Shown: one piece after another, positions 42,523 to 50,737 of the stretch
Layout of the letters: every line of letters begins with the position of its first letter
How positions within the stretch are numbered: the stretch's first letter is position 1
DNA from: Phenylobacterium kunshanense
Lineage (GTDB): Bacteria > Pseudomonadota > Alphaproteobacteria > Caulobacterales > Caulobacteraceae
DNA: 64,000 nt
Direction of reading: 5' to 3'
Assembly (NCBI RefSeq): GCF_003254525.1
Contig: NZ_QFYS01000004.1
Coordinates: 1 to 64,000, forward strand
The notes under the pieces: generated by a model
Database searches by the model: none
The model's input: only the letters and a program-made list of their open reading frames with translations
Told to the model about the DNA's origin: nothing
Translations under genes and position numbers: made by a program

Positions 42523-43821
42523 ATGTCGGACCGCAGCCTTCGCCCCGAGACCCTGGCCCTGCACGCGGGCTGGCGGGCCGATCCGACCACGGGCTCGGTG
42601 GCGGTGCCGATCCACCAGACCACCTCGTACCAGTTCCGCGACGCCGAGCATGCGGCCTCGCTGTTCGCGCTGTCCGAGCTGGGCAACATCTACACCCGCA
42701 TCATGAACCCGACGACGGATGTGCTGGAGCAGCGCATCGCGGCGTTGGAGGGCGGCGTCGGCGCGCTCGCGGTCGCCTCGGGCCAGGCCGCCTCGGCCTT
42801 CGCGGTGCAGAATCTTGCGCGGGCGGGCGACAACATCGTCAGCTCCACGGCGCTCTACGGCGGCACCTGGAACCTGTTCGCCAACACCTTGAAGGATCTC
42901 GGCATCGAGGTGCGGTTCGTCGATCCGGCCGACCCGGAGAACTTCCGCAGGGCCACCGACGAGCGCACGCGGGCCTACTACGCCGAGACCCTGCCGAACC
43001 CGAAGCTTGAGGTGTTCCCGATCGCCGAGGTGGCGGCCATCGGCCGGCCGCTGGGCATTCCGCTGATCATGGACAACACCGCCGCGCCGTTGCTGTGCAA
43101 GCCGCTGGAGCATGGGGCGGCGATCGTCGTCTACTCGGCCACCAAGTACCTGGGCGGCCACGGCACCTCGATCGGCGGCATGATCGTCGACGGCGGGACC
43201 TTCGACTGGGAAGCCAACGCCGCGCGTCAGCCGCTGCTGAACACACCCGATCCTTCGTATCACGGCGCCGTCTGGACCCAGGCCGTGAAGCCCCTCGGAC
43301 CGATCGCCTACATCCTGCGGGCGCGGGTGATCCTGCTGCGCGACCTGGGCGCGGCGCTGTCGCCGTTCAACGCCTTCCAGATCATCCAGGGCGTGGAGAC
43401 CGTAGCCCTGCGGATGGAGCGACATTGCGCCAACGCCGAGAAGGTCGCCGCCTGGCTGGCGGCGCGGAAGGGCGTCACCCGGGTGATCCATCCCTCGCAG
43501 CAGTCGGGCGAGGCGCGGGCCCGCGCCGACAAGTACCTCAAGGGCGGTTACGGCGGCCTGGTGGGCTTCGAACTCGCGGGCGGCGTCGACGCAGGCCGCC
43601 GCTTCATCGACTCGCTGAAGCTCCTGTACCACGTGGCCAACATCGGCGACGCGCGGAGCCTGGCCATCCATCCGGCCTCGACCACCCACTCGCAGCTCAC
43701 CGCCGAGGAACAGGCCGCCACGGGCGTCTCGCCGGGCTATGTGCGCCTGTCGATCGGGATCGAGCACATCGACGACATCCTCGCCGACCTGGACCAGGCG
43801 ATCGCGGCGGCGGAGGCGTAG
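42523..43821 (+). CDS. metY: O-acetylhomoserine sulfhydrylase (MetY type)
   Basis: The 432-aa PLP enzyme of the Cys/Met metabolism family has K208 in SATKYLGGHGT as PLP-lysine and the phosphate-cup residues around ASGQAA. Size, the N-terminal TLALHAGWRADPTTGSVAVPI and the long C-terminal part fit O-acetylhomoserine sulfhydrylase rather than cystathionine gamma-synthase. It makes homocysteine directly from sulfide. GAGG before the ATG supports the start. No SAM riboswitch was recognised in the 66-base leader. Confidence 0.9.
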   Translation: MSDRSLRPETLALHAGWRADPTTGSVAVPIHQTTSYQFRDAEHAASLFALSELGNIYTRIMNPTTDVLEQRIAALEGGVGALAVASGQAASAFAVQNLARAGDNIVSSTALYGGTWNLFANTLKDLGIEVRFVDPADPENFRRATDERTRAYYAETLPNPKLEVFPIAEVAAIGRPLGIPLIMDNTAAPLLCKPLEHGAAIVVYSATKYLGGHGTSIGGMIVDGGTFDWEANAARQPLLNTPDPSYHGAVWTQAVKPLGPIAYILRARVILLRDLGAALSPFNAFQIIQGVETVALRMERHCANAEKVAAWLAARKGVTRVIHPSQQSGEARARADKYLKGGYGGLVGFELAGGVDAGRRFIDSLKLLYHVANIGDARSLAIHPASTTHSQLTAEEQAATGVSPGYVRLSIGIEHIDDILADLDQAIAAAEA

Positions 43822-43830
43822 GGCGGCCGT

Positions 43831-45612
43831 CTACATCCGCTCGGGGACGGCGATGCCCAGGAGGTCCAGCGCCGTCTCGAGCTGCCGCAGGACCGCGGCC
43901 GCCAGCGTCAGCCGCGAGCCGCGGACCGGCGGGGCGGCGACCAGGATCGGGCACGCGGCGTAGAACTTCGAGAACGCCTGGCTCAGCCGGTAGGCGTGCT
44001 CGGCCAGGGCGTTCGGGGCCTTCTTGTCGTAGGCCTCGGCCAGCGCGGTCTCGAAGGCGTCGAGCGTCAGCACGAGGTCGCGTTCGGCCGGCTCGGCCAC
44101 GGTGACGGGACCTGCCGCCGCGCCTTCCGTCTCGGCCTTGCGCAGCAGGCTCTTCACCCGCACCGCCTGGTAGAGAAGGTAGGGCCCGGTCTTGCCCTCG
44201 AAGCTGGTGAAGCGGTCGAGGTCGAAGACATAGCTGGTGCCGCGGAAGTTCTGCAGGTCGGCGAACTTCAGGGCCGCCACGGCCACCTTGCTGGCGATCT
44301 CCTCGAACTCGGATTCGGGCAGGTTCTCGCCGAGACCCGCCTCGTGCAGGCGTTCGCGCGCCTTGCCCCGCGTCATCTCGATCAGGTCGTTCAGCTTCAG
44401 GACGCCACCTTCGCGGGTCTTGAAGGGCTTGCCGTCGGGCCCGTTCATGGTGCCGAAGCCGATATGCTCCAGCTGGCCCTCGGCGGCGTAGCCGGCCAGG
44501 TAGGCGGCGCGGAACACGATCTCGAAGTGGTCCGCCTGGCGCTGATCCACGCAGTAGATCACCAGGTCCGGACCGAACGCGCGCTTGCGGTCCAGAATGG
44601 TGGCGAGGTCGGTGGTGCCGTACATCGCCGAGCCTTCGGACGAGACCACCAGCAGCGGCGGCAGCTCGCGCTTGTCGCCTTCGCGGGCGACCCGGACGAT
44701 CCGGGCGCCCTGGTCGTCGACCAGCAGGCCCTTGGCGTCCAGTTCGGCGACCATCTCCGGGATCAGCGGGTCGGCGTCGCTTTCGCCCTTCCACCAGTCG
44801 AAGTCGACGCCCAGGGCGTGGAAGTCGCGCTCCAGGGCGACCTGGGTCACCGCCCGGAACTGACGCCACAGGACGTAGCAGCCAGGCTTGTGCGCCTGCA
44901 GGTCGGCGGTGAGCTTGCGGGCGCGGTCGCGGTAGGTCAGGTCCTCCTTCCCCTTGGCGGCGGCCAGGGGATAGAGGCGGTCGAGATCGGCCAGGGTGAC
45001 GGCTCGGAACGCGTCCGGGATCTCGTCGGCCACGTCGCCCGTGGCGTTGAGCTGGTCGACCAGCGCGGCGATCTCAGGGTTCTCGTCGCAGACGGCGCCG
45101 ATCAGCAGGCCCATCTGGTAGCCCCAGTCGCCGAAGTGGGCGTCACCCACCACGGTGTCGCCCCGGAAGCGGTAGATGCGCTTGATGCTCTCGCCGATGA
45201 TCGAGGCGCGCAGGTGCCCCACGTGCATCGGCTTGGCCACGTTCGGGCCGCCGTAGTCGACGATGACCTTGCGCGGCTCGGCGAGCGTCTCGGCCCCGGT
45301 CCTGGGATCGGCGGCCACGGCGTTCGCGCGGTCCGCCAGCGCGGCGTCGGTGAGCTTCAGGTTGATAAAGCCGGGCCCGGCGATCTCCACCGACGCCAGG
45401 CGCGGGTCGGATTTCAGCCGCTCGGCGACGGCGGTCGCGATCTCGCGCGGGTTCTTGCCCACGCGCTTCGCCGCGGCCAAGGCGCCGTTGGATTGGAAGT
45501 CGGCCAGGTCGGGCCGGTCGGAAGGGGTCACCCGGGCGAGCTCGGCGGGCACGCCTTCGGCGGCGAAGGCGGCTTCCACCGCCTCGCCCAGGACCGTCTT
45601 GAGGTCGCTCAT
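43831..45612 (-). CDS. argS: Arginyl-tRNA synthetase
   Basis: The 593-aa class Ia synthetase has the N-terminal additional domain, HVGH (130-133) in [13 protein letters not shown], and the usual anticodon-binding C-terminus ([21 protein letters not shown]). The KMSKS loop is degenerate as in most ArgRS enzymes; the corresponding place reads [10 protein letters not shown]. It charges tRNA-Arg in the cytoplasm. The ATG at 45612 overlaps the upstream unknown gene stop in ATGA, so the two are translationally coupled. Confidence 0.96.
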   Translation of the reverse strand: MSDLKTVLGEAVEAAFAAEGVPAELARVTPSDRPDLADFQSNGALAAAKRVGKNPREIATAVAERLKSDPRLASVEIAGPGFINLKLTDAALADRANAVAADPRTGAETLAEPRKVIVDYGGPNVAKPMHVGHLRASIIGESIKRIYRFRGDTVVGDAHFGDWGYQMGLLIGAVCDENPEIAALVDQLNATGDVADEIPDAFRAVTLADLDRLYPLAAAKGKEDLTYRDRARKLTADLQAHKPGCYVLWRQFRAVTQVALERDFHALGVDFDWWKGESDADPLIPEMVAELDAKGLLVDDQGARIVRVAREGDKRELPPLLVVSSEGSAMYGTTDLATILDRKRAFGPDLVIYCVDQRQADHFEIVFRAAYLAGYAAEGQLEHIGFGTMNGPDGKPFKTREGGVLKLNDLIEMTRGKARERLHEAGLGENLPESEFEEIASKVAVAALKFADLQNFRGTSYVFDLDRFTSFEGKTGPYLLYQAVRVKSLLRKAETEGAAAGPVTVAEPAERDLVLTLDAFETALAEAYDKKAPNALAEHAYRLSQAFSKFYAACPILVAAPPVRGSRLTLAAAVLRQLETALDLLGIAVPERM

Positions 45613-46289
45613 GGGTTCGGGGTCGCGCCCGCCTGGCCGACGTTGAGGCGGAAGCGTTTGCCTTCGCGGTTGAACGTGGCCATCTGCGGCGTCACTTCGA
45701 ACCCGACCAGGATCTCGAAGTTCGAGCCCGAGGTGGTCACCGCGGCGCGGGGGATGGTGATGTTGCCGATGTTTTCGGTCACGTAGACGCGGTCTTCGCC
45801 CTCGGGGAAGGTCACCGGAAGATCGAAGGTCTCCTTGGCAAGGACGCTCCGGTTCCGGTCGGTGACGGCCACCCAGTAGCGATAGGTCTTCTGGCGCCCC
45901 TCGGCCTGAGGTCCGCGGCCCATCTCGAACAGCACCTCCATCGTCACCTCGATGGGCTGGTCGTCCTTGTAGGCGCAGCCTGCCGAGATGCCCTGAATTT
46001 CGCCCGAGAAGCCGACGGCGGTGGAGGCCTCGCGGCCGTCCTTGAACTCGACATAACGGGCCGCGTCGTACAGCGACTTCACGAACGGGCAGGGCCCCGC
46101 GTTGCGCAGGGCCGGCAGGGGCGCCTGCATGTCGCCCCACTCCTCGCGCTGGCGGCGCTTCTTGGCCGCGTCTTCCTGCTGCTTGCGCTGTTCCGCCTCG
46201 GGGTCGCGGCGACCCTGCGCGAACGAGGCCGTCGGAACGGCGGTGATGGCCGCCAGGACGGCGGCGGCGAGGAGCATCTGGCGGCGCAT
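45609..46289 (-). CDS. Secreted unknown protein coupled to argS
   Basis: The 226-aa product has a signal peptide ([26 protein letters not shown]), a highly charged helix (about 30-50, rich in K, R, E, Q) and a beta-rich domain of about 150 residues with a Cys pair ([18 protein letters not shown] and [17 protein letters not shown]). It is probably a periplasmic or outer-envelope protein of unknown role. The 4-base overlap with argS is a positional oddity seen in several alphaproteobacteria. Start 46289 is the signal-peptide Met. Confidence 0.8.
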   Translation of the reverse strand: MRRQMLLAAAVLAAITAVPTASFAQGRRDPEAEQRKQQEDAAKKRRQREEWGDMQAPLPALRNAGPCPFVKSLYDAARYVEFKDGREASTAVGFSGEIQGISAGCAYKDDQPIEVTMEVLFEMGRGPQAEGRQKTYRYWVAVTDRNRSVLAKETFDLPVTFPEGEDRVYVTENIGNITIPRAAVTTSGSNFEILVGFEVTPQMATFNREGKRFRLNVGQAGATPNP

Positions 46290-46410
46290 GGAAGAGGCGT
46301 CCAATGGGATGGGGCCGCGCGAAGGCGCAGCGTCACGGCTAACTACAGCGGGACGATTGCGGCGGCAACGCGGCTGGCGGATTGCGCCCCGGGACACTAG
46401 GTTCCGCCCC

Positions 46411-47352
46411 ATGTCGATCCGTCGTCCCCTGACTGTCCTGCTGGCCTCGCCCCGCGGCTTTTGCGCCGGCGTGGACCGGGCGATTCAGATCGTGGAGCGG
46501 GCGCTCGAGAAATACGGGGCGCCGGTCTATGTGCGCCACGAGATCGTCCACAACCGCCACGTCGTCGACCGGCTGAAGGCCCTGGGCGCGATCTTCGTCG
46601 AGGAACTGGACGAGTGCCCCGCCGACCGGCCGGTTGTGTTCTCGGCCCACGGAGTCCCCAAATCGGTGCCGGCCGAGGCGCAGGCGCGCCGGATGCTGTA
46701 CCTCGACGCCACCTGCCCGCTGGTCTCGAAGGTGCACGTGGAGGCCCAGCGCCACCACGACGCCGGCCGCGAGATCGTTCTGATCGGCCATGCCGGCCAC
46801 CCCGAGGTGGTGGGCACCATGGGCCAATTGCCGGAAGGCGCCGTCGCGCTGATCGAGACGGTGGAGGACGCGCGGACGTTCCTGCCGCGCGACGCGGGCA
46901 ACGTGGCTTTCGTGACCCAGACGACCCTCTCGGTGGACGACACAGCCGACATCGTCGCGGCGCTGCGGGCCCGCTTCCCGGCCATCGCCGCGCCTCACAA
47001 GGAAGACATCTGCTACGCCACCACCAATCGGCAGGAGGCGGTGAAGGCGATCGCGGCCCGCTCCCAGGTGCTGCTGGTCATCGGCAGCGCCAACTCCTCG
47101 AACTCGGTCCGGCTTGCCGAGGTGGGGCGACGGAGCGGCGCCGAAGCCCATCTGATCGACGACGCCAGCAAGCTGGACCTCGCCTGGCTGGAGAGCGCGC
47201 GGACCGTGGGCGTCACCGCCGGCGCGTCGGCCCCCGAGGTTCTGGTTCAGGGCGTCATCGACAAGCTGTCGTCGAGCTTCGACGTCACCGTCGAGGAGAT
47301 CGACACGGCGCGCGAGACCGTGACGTTCAAGCTGCCGCGGGCGGTGGCTTAG
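46411..47352 (+). CDS. ispH: 4-hydroxy-3-methylbut-2-enyl diphosphate reductase
   Basis: The 313-aa iron-sulfur enzyme has the conserved cysteines in [22 protein letters not shown] and the late C in [13 protein letters not shown]. It makes IPP and DMAPP in the last step of the MEP pathway, in the cytoplasm. The length and sequence are standard. Its stop overlaps the convergent Doc toxin stop by four bases. Confidence 0.97.
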   Translation: MSIRRPLTVLLASPRGFCAGVDRAIQIVERALEKYGAPVYVRHEIVHNRHVVDRLKALGAIFVEELDECPADRPVVFSAHGVPKSVPAEAQARRMLYLDATCPLVSKVHVEAQRHHDAGREIVLIGHAGHPEVVGTMGQLPEGAVALIETVEDARTFLPRDAGNVAFVTQTTLSVDDTADIVAALRARFPAIAAPHKEDICYATTNRQEAVKAIAARSQVLLVIGSANSSNSVRLAEVGRRSGAEAHLIDDASKLDLAWLESARTVGVTAGASAPEVLVQGVIDKLSSSFDVTVEEIDTARETVTFKLPRAVA

Positions 47353-47741
47353 AGCCGCTCGCTCTTGTCCCTGAGCCAGGCCGCCGCTTGATCGATATCT
47401 CGTTCGCCGGCCGCGATGGCCAGCACACGCCGGGCGGCGTCGGCCTGTGTCGCCGTCAGCTTCCAGCCGTTCATGCGAAGAAAGACGCCGCCGGCAAGGA
47501 AAGCCGTGCGCTTGTTGCCATCCACGAAGGGATGATTGCTGGCGAATCCGATCAGGTACGTCGCCGCGAGAGCGTGCGGTTCATCGACACCTTCGTAGTG
47601 ATATCGGTTCACGGGGCGCGCCAGCGCCGACTCCAGCAGGCCTGCATCCCGTAGCCCGGGCGCACCGCCATGCAAGGCGATCGAGCGGTCGTGTAGGACC
47701 AGTAGCGCCTGTTTTGTGATCCAGCGTGGTTCTCGGCTCAC
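47349..47741 (-). CDS. doc: Doc-type death-on-curing toxin (Fic fold)
   Basis: The 130-aa protein has the Doc core [11 protein letters not shown] (H70, D74, N76, K77), matching the Fic motif HPFxxGNxR with K in place of R, the Doc hallmark. Doc kinases phosphorylate EF-Tu and stop translation. Its GTG start overlaps the antitoxin stop (GTGA), so it is second in a toxin-antitoxin operon. The toxin lies downstream of an AbrB-type antitoxin rather than a Phd, as in several alphaproteobacterial Doc loci. Confidence 0.9.
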   Translation of the reverse strand: MSREPRWITKQALLVLHDRSIALHGGAPGLRDAGLLESALARPVNRYHYEGVDEPHALAATYLIGFASNHPFVDGNKRTAFLAGGVFLRMNGWKLTATQADAARRVLAIAAGERDIDQAAAWLRDKSERL

Positions 47742-47965
47742 TTCGCCAGCGCGCGGAAGGTGTCGCGGTATTCGTCCATGAACGCTTCGCCTGCGGCGAT
47801 TTCTTCGGCGACGCTCGGGTTGTAGGCGGAGATCCGCATCTCGCCGTCGGCTGCTTCCGTCAGGTAGACGACGTCGCCCTTCTGAACGCCGAGCTTCACG
47901 AGCGCTTCCTTGGGCAGGACCACACCCACCGAATTACCGACCTGTGAAACCTTCAAGGCGATCAT
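47738..47965 (-). CDS. AbrB/SpoVT-type antitoxin
   Basis: The 75-aa product has a swapped-hairpin AbrB DNA-binding domain (residues 1-45: KVSQVGNSVGVVLPKEALVKLGVQKGD) and a C-terminal tail that should wrap the toxin. ATG at 47965 follows GAGGAG on the minus strand; a TTG two codons earlier is less likely. It is coupled to doc and probably represses the operon from the palindrome at 48003-48029. A diverged copy, without toxin, lies just upstream at 48044-48265. Confidence 0.9.
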   Translation of the reverse strand: MIALKVSQVGNSVGVVLPKEALVKLGVQKGDVVYLTEAADGEMRISAYNPSVAEEIAAGEAFMDEYRDTFRALAK

Positions 47966-47988
47966 GTCCAACGCTCCTCAGTTGAGGA

Positions 47989-47994
47989 ATTATA
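47989..47994 (-). promoter_or_regulatory. -10 box of the doc operon
   Basis: The minus-strand hexamer TATAAT lies 24 bases ahead of the antitoxin ATG. The palindrome at 48003-48029 covers the expected -35 area, so bound antitoxin would block RNA polymerase. Confidence 0.55.
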
Positions 47995-48002
47995 ACGCAT
48001 GT

Positions 48003-48029
48003 AATACATTTTGTGCTGCAGAATGTATT
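48003..48029. promoter_or_regulatory. Putative toxin-antitoxin operator
   Basis: AATACATT (48003-48010) and AATGTATT (48022-48029) are perfect 8-bp inverted repeats across 11 bases. The position is directly upstream of the antitoxin promoter and overlaps the end of the second AbrB gene region. It is the most likely autoregulatory site of the AbrB-Doc operon. Confidence 0.7.
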
Positions 48030-48043
48030 GCGCGCTCGCCTCG

Positions 48044-48265
48044 TCACAGCTGGCTGAAGCTTCGGTTGTAGCGCTTCAGGAACGCGCGGCCTCGGGCGTG
48101 CGGATCCTCGGCCCAGCCTTCCCGCGTCTGGGCGGCGAAGGCGCCGTCGCCCGAGGGCGTCAGCAACAGGGTGTCGCCGATGTTCAGGTGCAGGGCCGCC
48201 AGGGCCTCTTCGCTCAGGACGACCGCCGCCCGGTCGCCGATCTTCTCGACCTTGAGTGCAATCAT
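48044..48265 (-). CDS. Second AbrB-type antitoxin without a toxin
   Basis: The 73-aa protein is a relative of the antitoxin at 47738-47965: both start MIALKV, share the VVLxxEALxxL..GD core and end in a similar Tyr/Phe-rich tail (RYNRSF versus EYRDTF). It has no toxin gene; the next gene downstream on this strand is the first antitoxin. It may be a leftover of a duplicated module, or a solitary antitoxin that can neutralise Doc. ATG at 48265 starts the AbrB fold at once. Confidence 0.8.
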   Translation of the reverse strand: MIALKVEKIGDRAAVVLSEEALAALHLNIGDTLLLTPSGDGAFAAQTREGWAEDPHARGRAFLKRYNRSFSQL

Positions 48266-48346
48266 GGCTTCCTCCGCCAGACGAGGTGAACGCTAGCACA
48301 GAACTCCTGTCTTGACCGACTCCGGCCGCTCGCCCATGCGGCGGGG

Positions 48347-49312
48347 ATGGCGGTCTATACGGACATCACCGACGACGAGCTGGCGGCGCTGCTGGCCGAC
48401 TACGACCTTGGCGCGCCCCTGGCGTTCAAGGGGATCGCGGAGGGGGTGTCGAACTCCAACTTCCTGCTGGAGACGGAGGCGGGCCGCTACATCCTGACCG
48501 TCTATGAGAGCCGTACGAACCCGGACGACCTGCCGTACTTCCTCGAGCTGATGCGATGGCTGGCCCGGCACGGCTATCCGTCGTCCGAGCCGATGGCCGA
48601 CCGCCAGGGCCGGCTGATCCGGCATGTGCGCGGCAAGCCCTGCGCGATCACGGGATTCCTGAATGGTCTGTCGGTGCGGCGGCCGACAGCCGCGCATTGC
48701 CGGGAGGCCGGCGGCGGCCTCGCGGCCCTGCACCTCGCCGGCGAGGGCTTTCCCATGACCCGGGCGAACGACCTCGGCCAGGCCGCATGGTCCAGCATGT
48801 TCGCGGGCCTCGAGGCGGCGGCCGAGGATCTGAAGCCGGGCCTGTCGCGAACGATCCTGTCCGACCTCGCCCTGCTGGCCGAGCGCTGGCCGCGCGGCCT
48901 GCCGACCGGCGTCTGCCACGCCGACTTCTTCCCGGACAACGTGTTCTTCACGGGCGGCAAGTTCTCCGGGGCGATCGACTTCTACTTCGCGTGCACGGAG
49001 GCGTTCGCCTACGATATCGCCGTGGCGCTCAACGCCTGGTGCTTCGAGCCGGACGGCAGCTTCAACATCACCGCGGCGCGGCAGTTCCTGGCCGGCTACG
49101 AGGCGGCCCGGCCCCTCGGTCAGGCCGAGCGCGCGGCCTTGCCGATCCTGGCGCACGGGGCGGCTATGCGGTTCTTCCTCACTCGCCTCCACGACTGGGG
49201 CGCCACCCCGGCCGGGGCGCTGGTGAAGCCCAAGGATCCGCTGGAATACGAGCGCAAGCTGGCCGTCCACCGGTCCTCGCCGGACCTGGTGCTGTTCGGG
49301 GACGGCGCGTGA
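48347..49312 (+). CDS. thrB: Homoserine kinase, ThrB type II
   Basis: The 321-aa protein is a homoserine kinase of the choline-kinase/APH fold rather than the GHMP type: G-V-S-N-S-N-F-L-L near residue 33, the catalytic loop [13 protein letters not shown], and D-F in AIDFYFA. It phosphorylates homoserine in the threonine pathway. Its stop overlaps the rnhA start in GTGA, a pairing conserved in many alphaproteobacteria. ATG at 48347 gives the full N-terminus. Confidence 0.93.
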   Translation: MAVYTDITDDELAALLADYDLGAPLAFKGIAEGVSNSNFLLETEAGRYILTVYESRTNPDDLPYFLELMRWLARHGYPSSEPMADRQGRLIRHVRGKPCAITGFLNGLSVRRPTAAHCREAGGGLAALHLAGEGFPMTRANDLGQAAWSSMFAGLEAAAEDLKPGLSRTILSDLALLAERWPRGLPTGVCHADFFPDNVFFTGGKFSGAIDFYFACTEAFAYDIAVALNAWCFEPDGSFNITAARQFLAGYEAARPLGQAERAALPILAHGAAMRFFLTRLHDWGATPAGALVKPKDPLEYERKLAVHRSSPDLVLFGDGA

Positions 49313-49755
49313 CGCCCCACGTGATGATCTTCACAGACGGCGCCTGCTCCGGAAATCCGGGGCCGGGCGGCTGGGGCGCGATCCTGATCCACGGCCAGAC
49401 GGAGAAGGAGATCTGCGGCGGCGAGCCGGGCACCACCAACAATCGCATGGAGCTGATGGCGGCGATCCAGGCGCTGGAGGCGCTGAAGAAGCCCTGCAAG
49501 GTCGAGCTGCATACCGACAGCCAGTACGTCCAGAAGGGCATCGCCGAGTGGATCCACGGCTGGAAGCGCCGGGGCTGGAAGACCGCCGATGGCAAGCCCG
49601 TGAAGAACGATGATCTGTGGCGGCGCCTTGACGAAGCCCGGTCGCGTCACGACGTGCACTGGCGGTGGGTGAAGGGCCATGCGGGCCACGAGCTTAACGA
49701 GCGGGCCGACGGGCTCGCCCGGAAAGGCTTGCGGGACGCAGCGGCATCGGGCTGA
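49309..49755 (+). CDS. rnhA: Ribonuclease HI
   Basis: The 148-aa enzyme has the four acidic residues in order: D in FTDGA, E in NNRMEL, D in HTDSQYV and D in ERADGLA, and the K/R-rich handle ([14 protein letters not shown]). It removes RNA from RNA-DNA hybrids. GTG at 49309 overlaps the thrB stop; an ATG four codons inside is an alternative. A degenerate paralogue lies at 50282-50734. Confidence 0.95.
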   Translation: MTPHVMIFTDGACSGNPGPGGWGAILIHGQTEKEICGGEPGTTNNRMELMAAIQALEALKKPCKVELHTDSQYVQKGIAEWIHGWKRRGWKTADGKPVKNDDLWRRLDEARSRHDVHWRWVKGHAGHELNERADGLARKGLRDAAASG

Positions 49756-49758
49756 TAT

Positions 49759-49790
49759 TTCAATACTGAACTATATAGTTCAATATTGAA
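49759..49790. promoter_or_regulatory. 32-bp palindrome, putative MarR operator
   Basis: TTCAATACTGAACTAT (49759-49774) and ATAGTTCAATATTGAA (49775-49790) are inverted repeats with 15 of 16 pairs, containing a perfect GAACTATATAGTTC centre. It starts just after rnhA and ends 42 bases before the MarR ATG at 49832. This is the longest palindrome in the window. Confidence 0.75.
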
Positions 49791-49831
49791 TGACATGCTC
49801 CTCCCGCCGACAGGTTCGGAGGAGCCGGCGC

Positions 49832-50278
49832 ATGGCCGCAGTCATCGAGGAACATCCCGAGGTCCAGGTTTTCGATGAGATCAGTCTCATTGAGCACGGC
49901 GTGCGGACGGCGATCACGCGCTCGCTGCCCGTGGGGCTGACCTATCCGCAGTATGAGGTCCTCAACCTGATCGCCCGGCGCGGCGACGACCTGACGCCGG
50001 CGCAGATCGCAGAGGCGCTGAAGATGACGCCCGGCGCCATCACCAACACCCTGCAGCGCCTCGAGGCGACTCGGCTCGCGATCCTGGAGCCATGCCTCCG
50101 GGATCGCCGCAGCAAGCGCGTGCGCCTGACGGCCGACGGCCGCGAGGCCTACAACCGCGCCATGGCCGCCATCCGGCCCAAGGTGGAGAAGCTGCGCGAG
50201 GGGTTCACCGAGAAGGAATTCCGAGAGGCCCTGCCGTTCCTGCGCGCCTTGCGCGTCTGGATGGCCGAGCAGACTTAG
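49832..50278 (+). CDS. MarR family regulator
   Basis: The 148-aa product has the MarR winged helix (LTYPQYEVLNLIARRGDDLTPAQIAEALKMTPGAITNTLQRL, wing LRDRRSKRVRLT). ATG at 49832 follows GGAGGAG (49818-49824). The large palindrome upstream supports autoregulation. No divergently or co-transcribed efflux gene is next to it; its target may be elsewhere. It converges with the degenerate RNase H gene. Confidence 0.9.
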   Translation: MAAVIEEHPEVQVFDEISLIEHGVRTAITRSLPVGLTYPQYEVLNLIARRGDDLTPAQIAEALKMTPGAITNTLQRLEATRLAILEPCLRDRRSKRVRLTADGREAYNRAMAAIRPKVEKLREGFTEKEFREALPFLRALRVWMAEQT

Positions 50279-50281
50279 CCG

Positions 50282-50734
50282 CTACAGCCCCTTCACCTTC
50301 GCCAGGTTGGTCTTGGGGATGGCGGAACTGAACGCGCCGCCCATCTTGGCCTTCTCGCTGGCAAGGTCGGCCCAGGCGGCGGCGAACTGCAGCGGCGTGG
50401 CGGCGGCCGGATCGCCCACGGCCAGCTTCCAGTCCTGGCCCGCCAGGGCCGCGCCGAGGGCGGCGCGCAGATCGAGGTCGGCCTCGGGCGGTTCGGCCGG
50501 CGGCTTCAGCAGGCTGTGCAGCACCAGGGCGTCAGGGCGCGGCGCGATCACGCTGAGCTGGGCGCCCGCCGGCGCATCCTTCAGGGCGGCGAGGAAGCCG
50601 GCGAGGATCATCCGCGCGCGGGTCGTCCGGCGGTCGCCGCCGGCCCAGCCCGCGGCCTCACCTCCCGAACGCACGAACGCCCAGCCGCCATTGCGATGCG
50701 CCGCGTCGTGCGCGGCGGCGATCCAGATCTTCAG
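50282..50734 (-). CDS. Degenerate RNase HI-like protein, probable CTG start
   Basis: The 150-aa product aligns by eye with the RNase HI at 49309-49755: GGWAFVRSGGEAAGW fits [15 protein letters not shown], and RRTTRARMILAGFLAAL fits [16 protein letters not shown]. Three catalytic acids are lost: the first strand has AAAHDA where TDGA stands, RMIL replaces RMEL, and APRP replaces TDSQ. Only the last Asp (WADLA) may remain. A non-catalytic nucleic-acid-binding or regulatory role is inferred. CTG at 50734 is proposed because AAGGA lies just ahead; GTG at 50674 would remove the first strand. Confidence 0.6.
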   Translation of the reverse strand: MKIWIAAAHDAAHRNGGWAFVRSGGEAAGWAGGDRRTTRARMILAGFLAALKDAPAGAQLSVIAPRPDALVLHSLLKPPAEPPEADLDLRAALGAALAGQDWKLAVGDPAAATPLQFAAAWADLASEKAKMGGAFSSAIPKTNLAKVKGL

Positions 50735-50737
50735 GGC

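Noticed and set aside
41212-43767. Very long minus-strand open frame opposite the methyltransferase and metY genes
   Set aside because: It has no ribosome site or recognisable domain and is the shadow of two well-supported plus-strand genes; long antisense frames are expected at this GC content.
47349-48265. Toxin-antitoxin locus as a sign of a mobile island
   Set aside because: Neighbours on both sides are core genes (ispH, thrB, rnhA), GC content of the genes is not clearly different, and no recombinase or repeats are seen.
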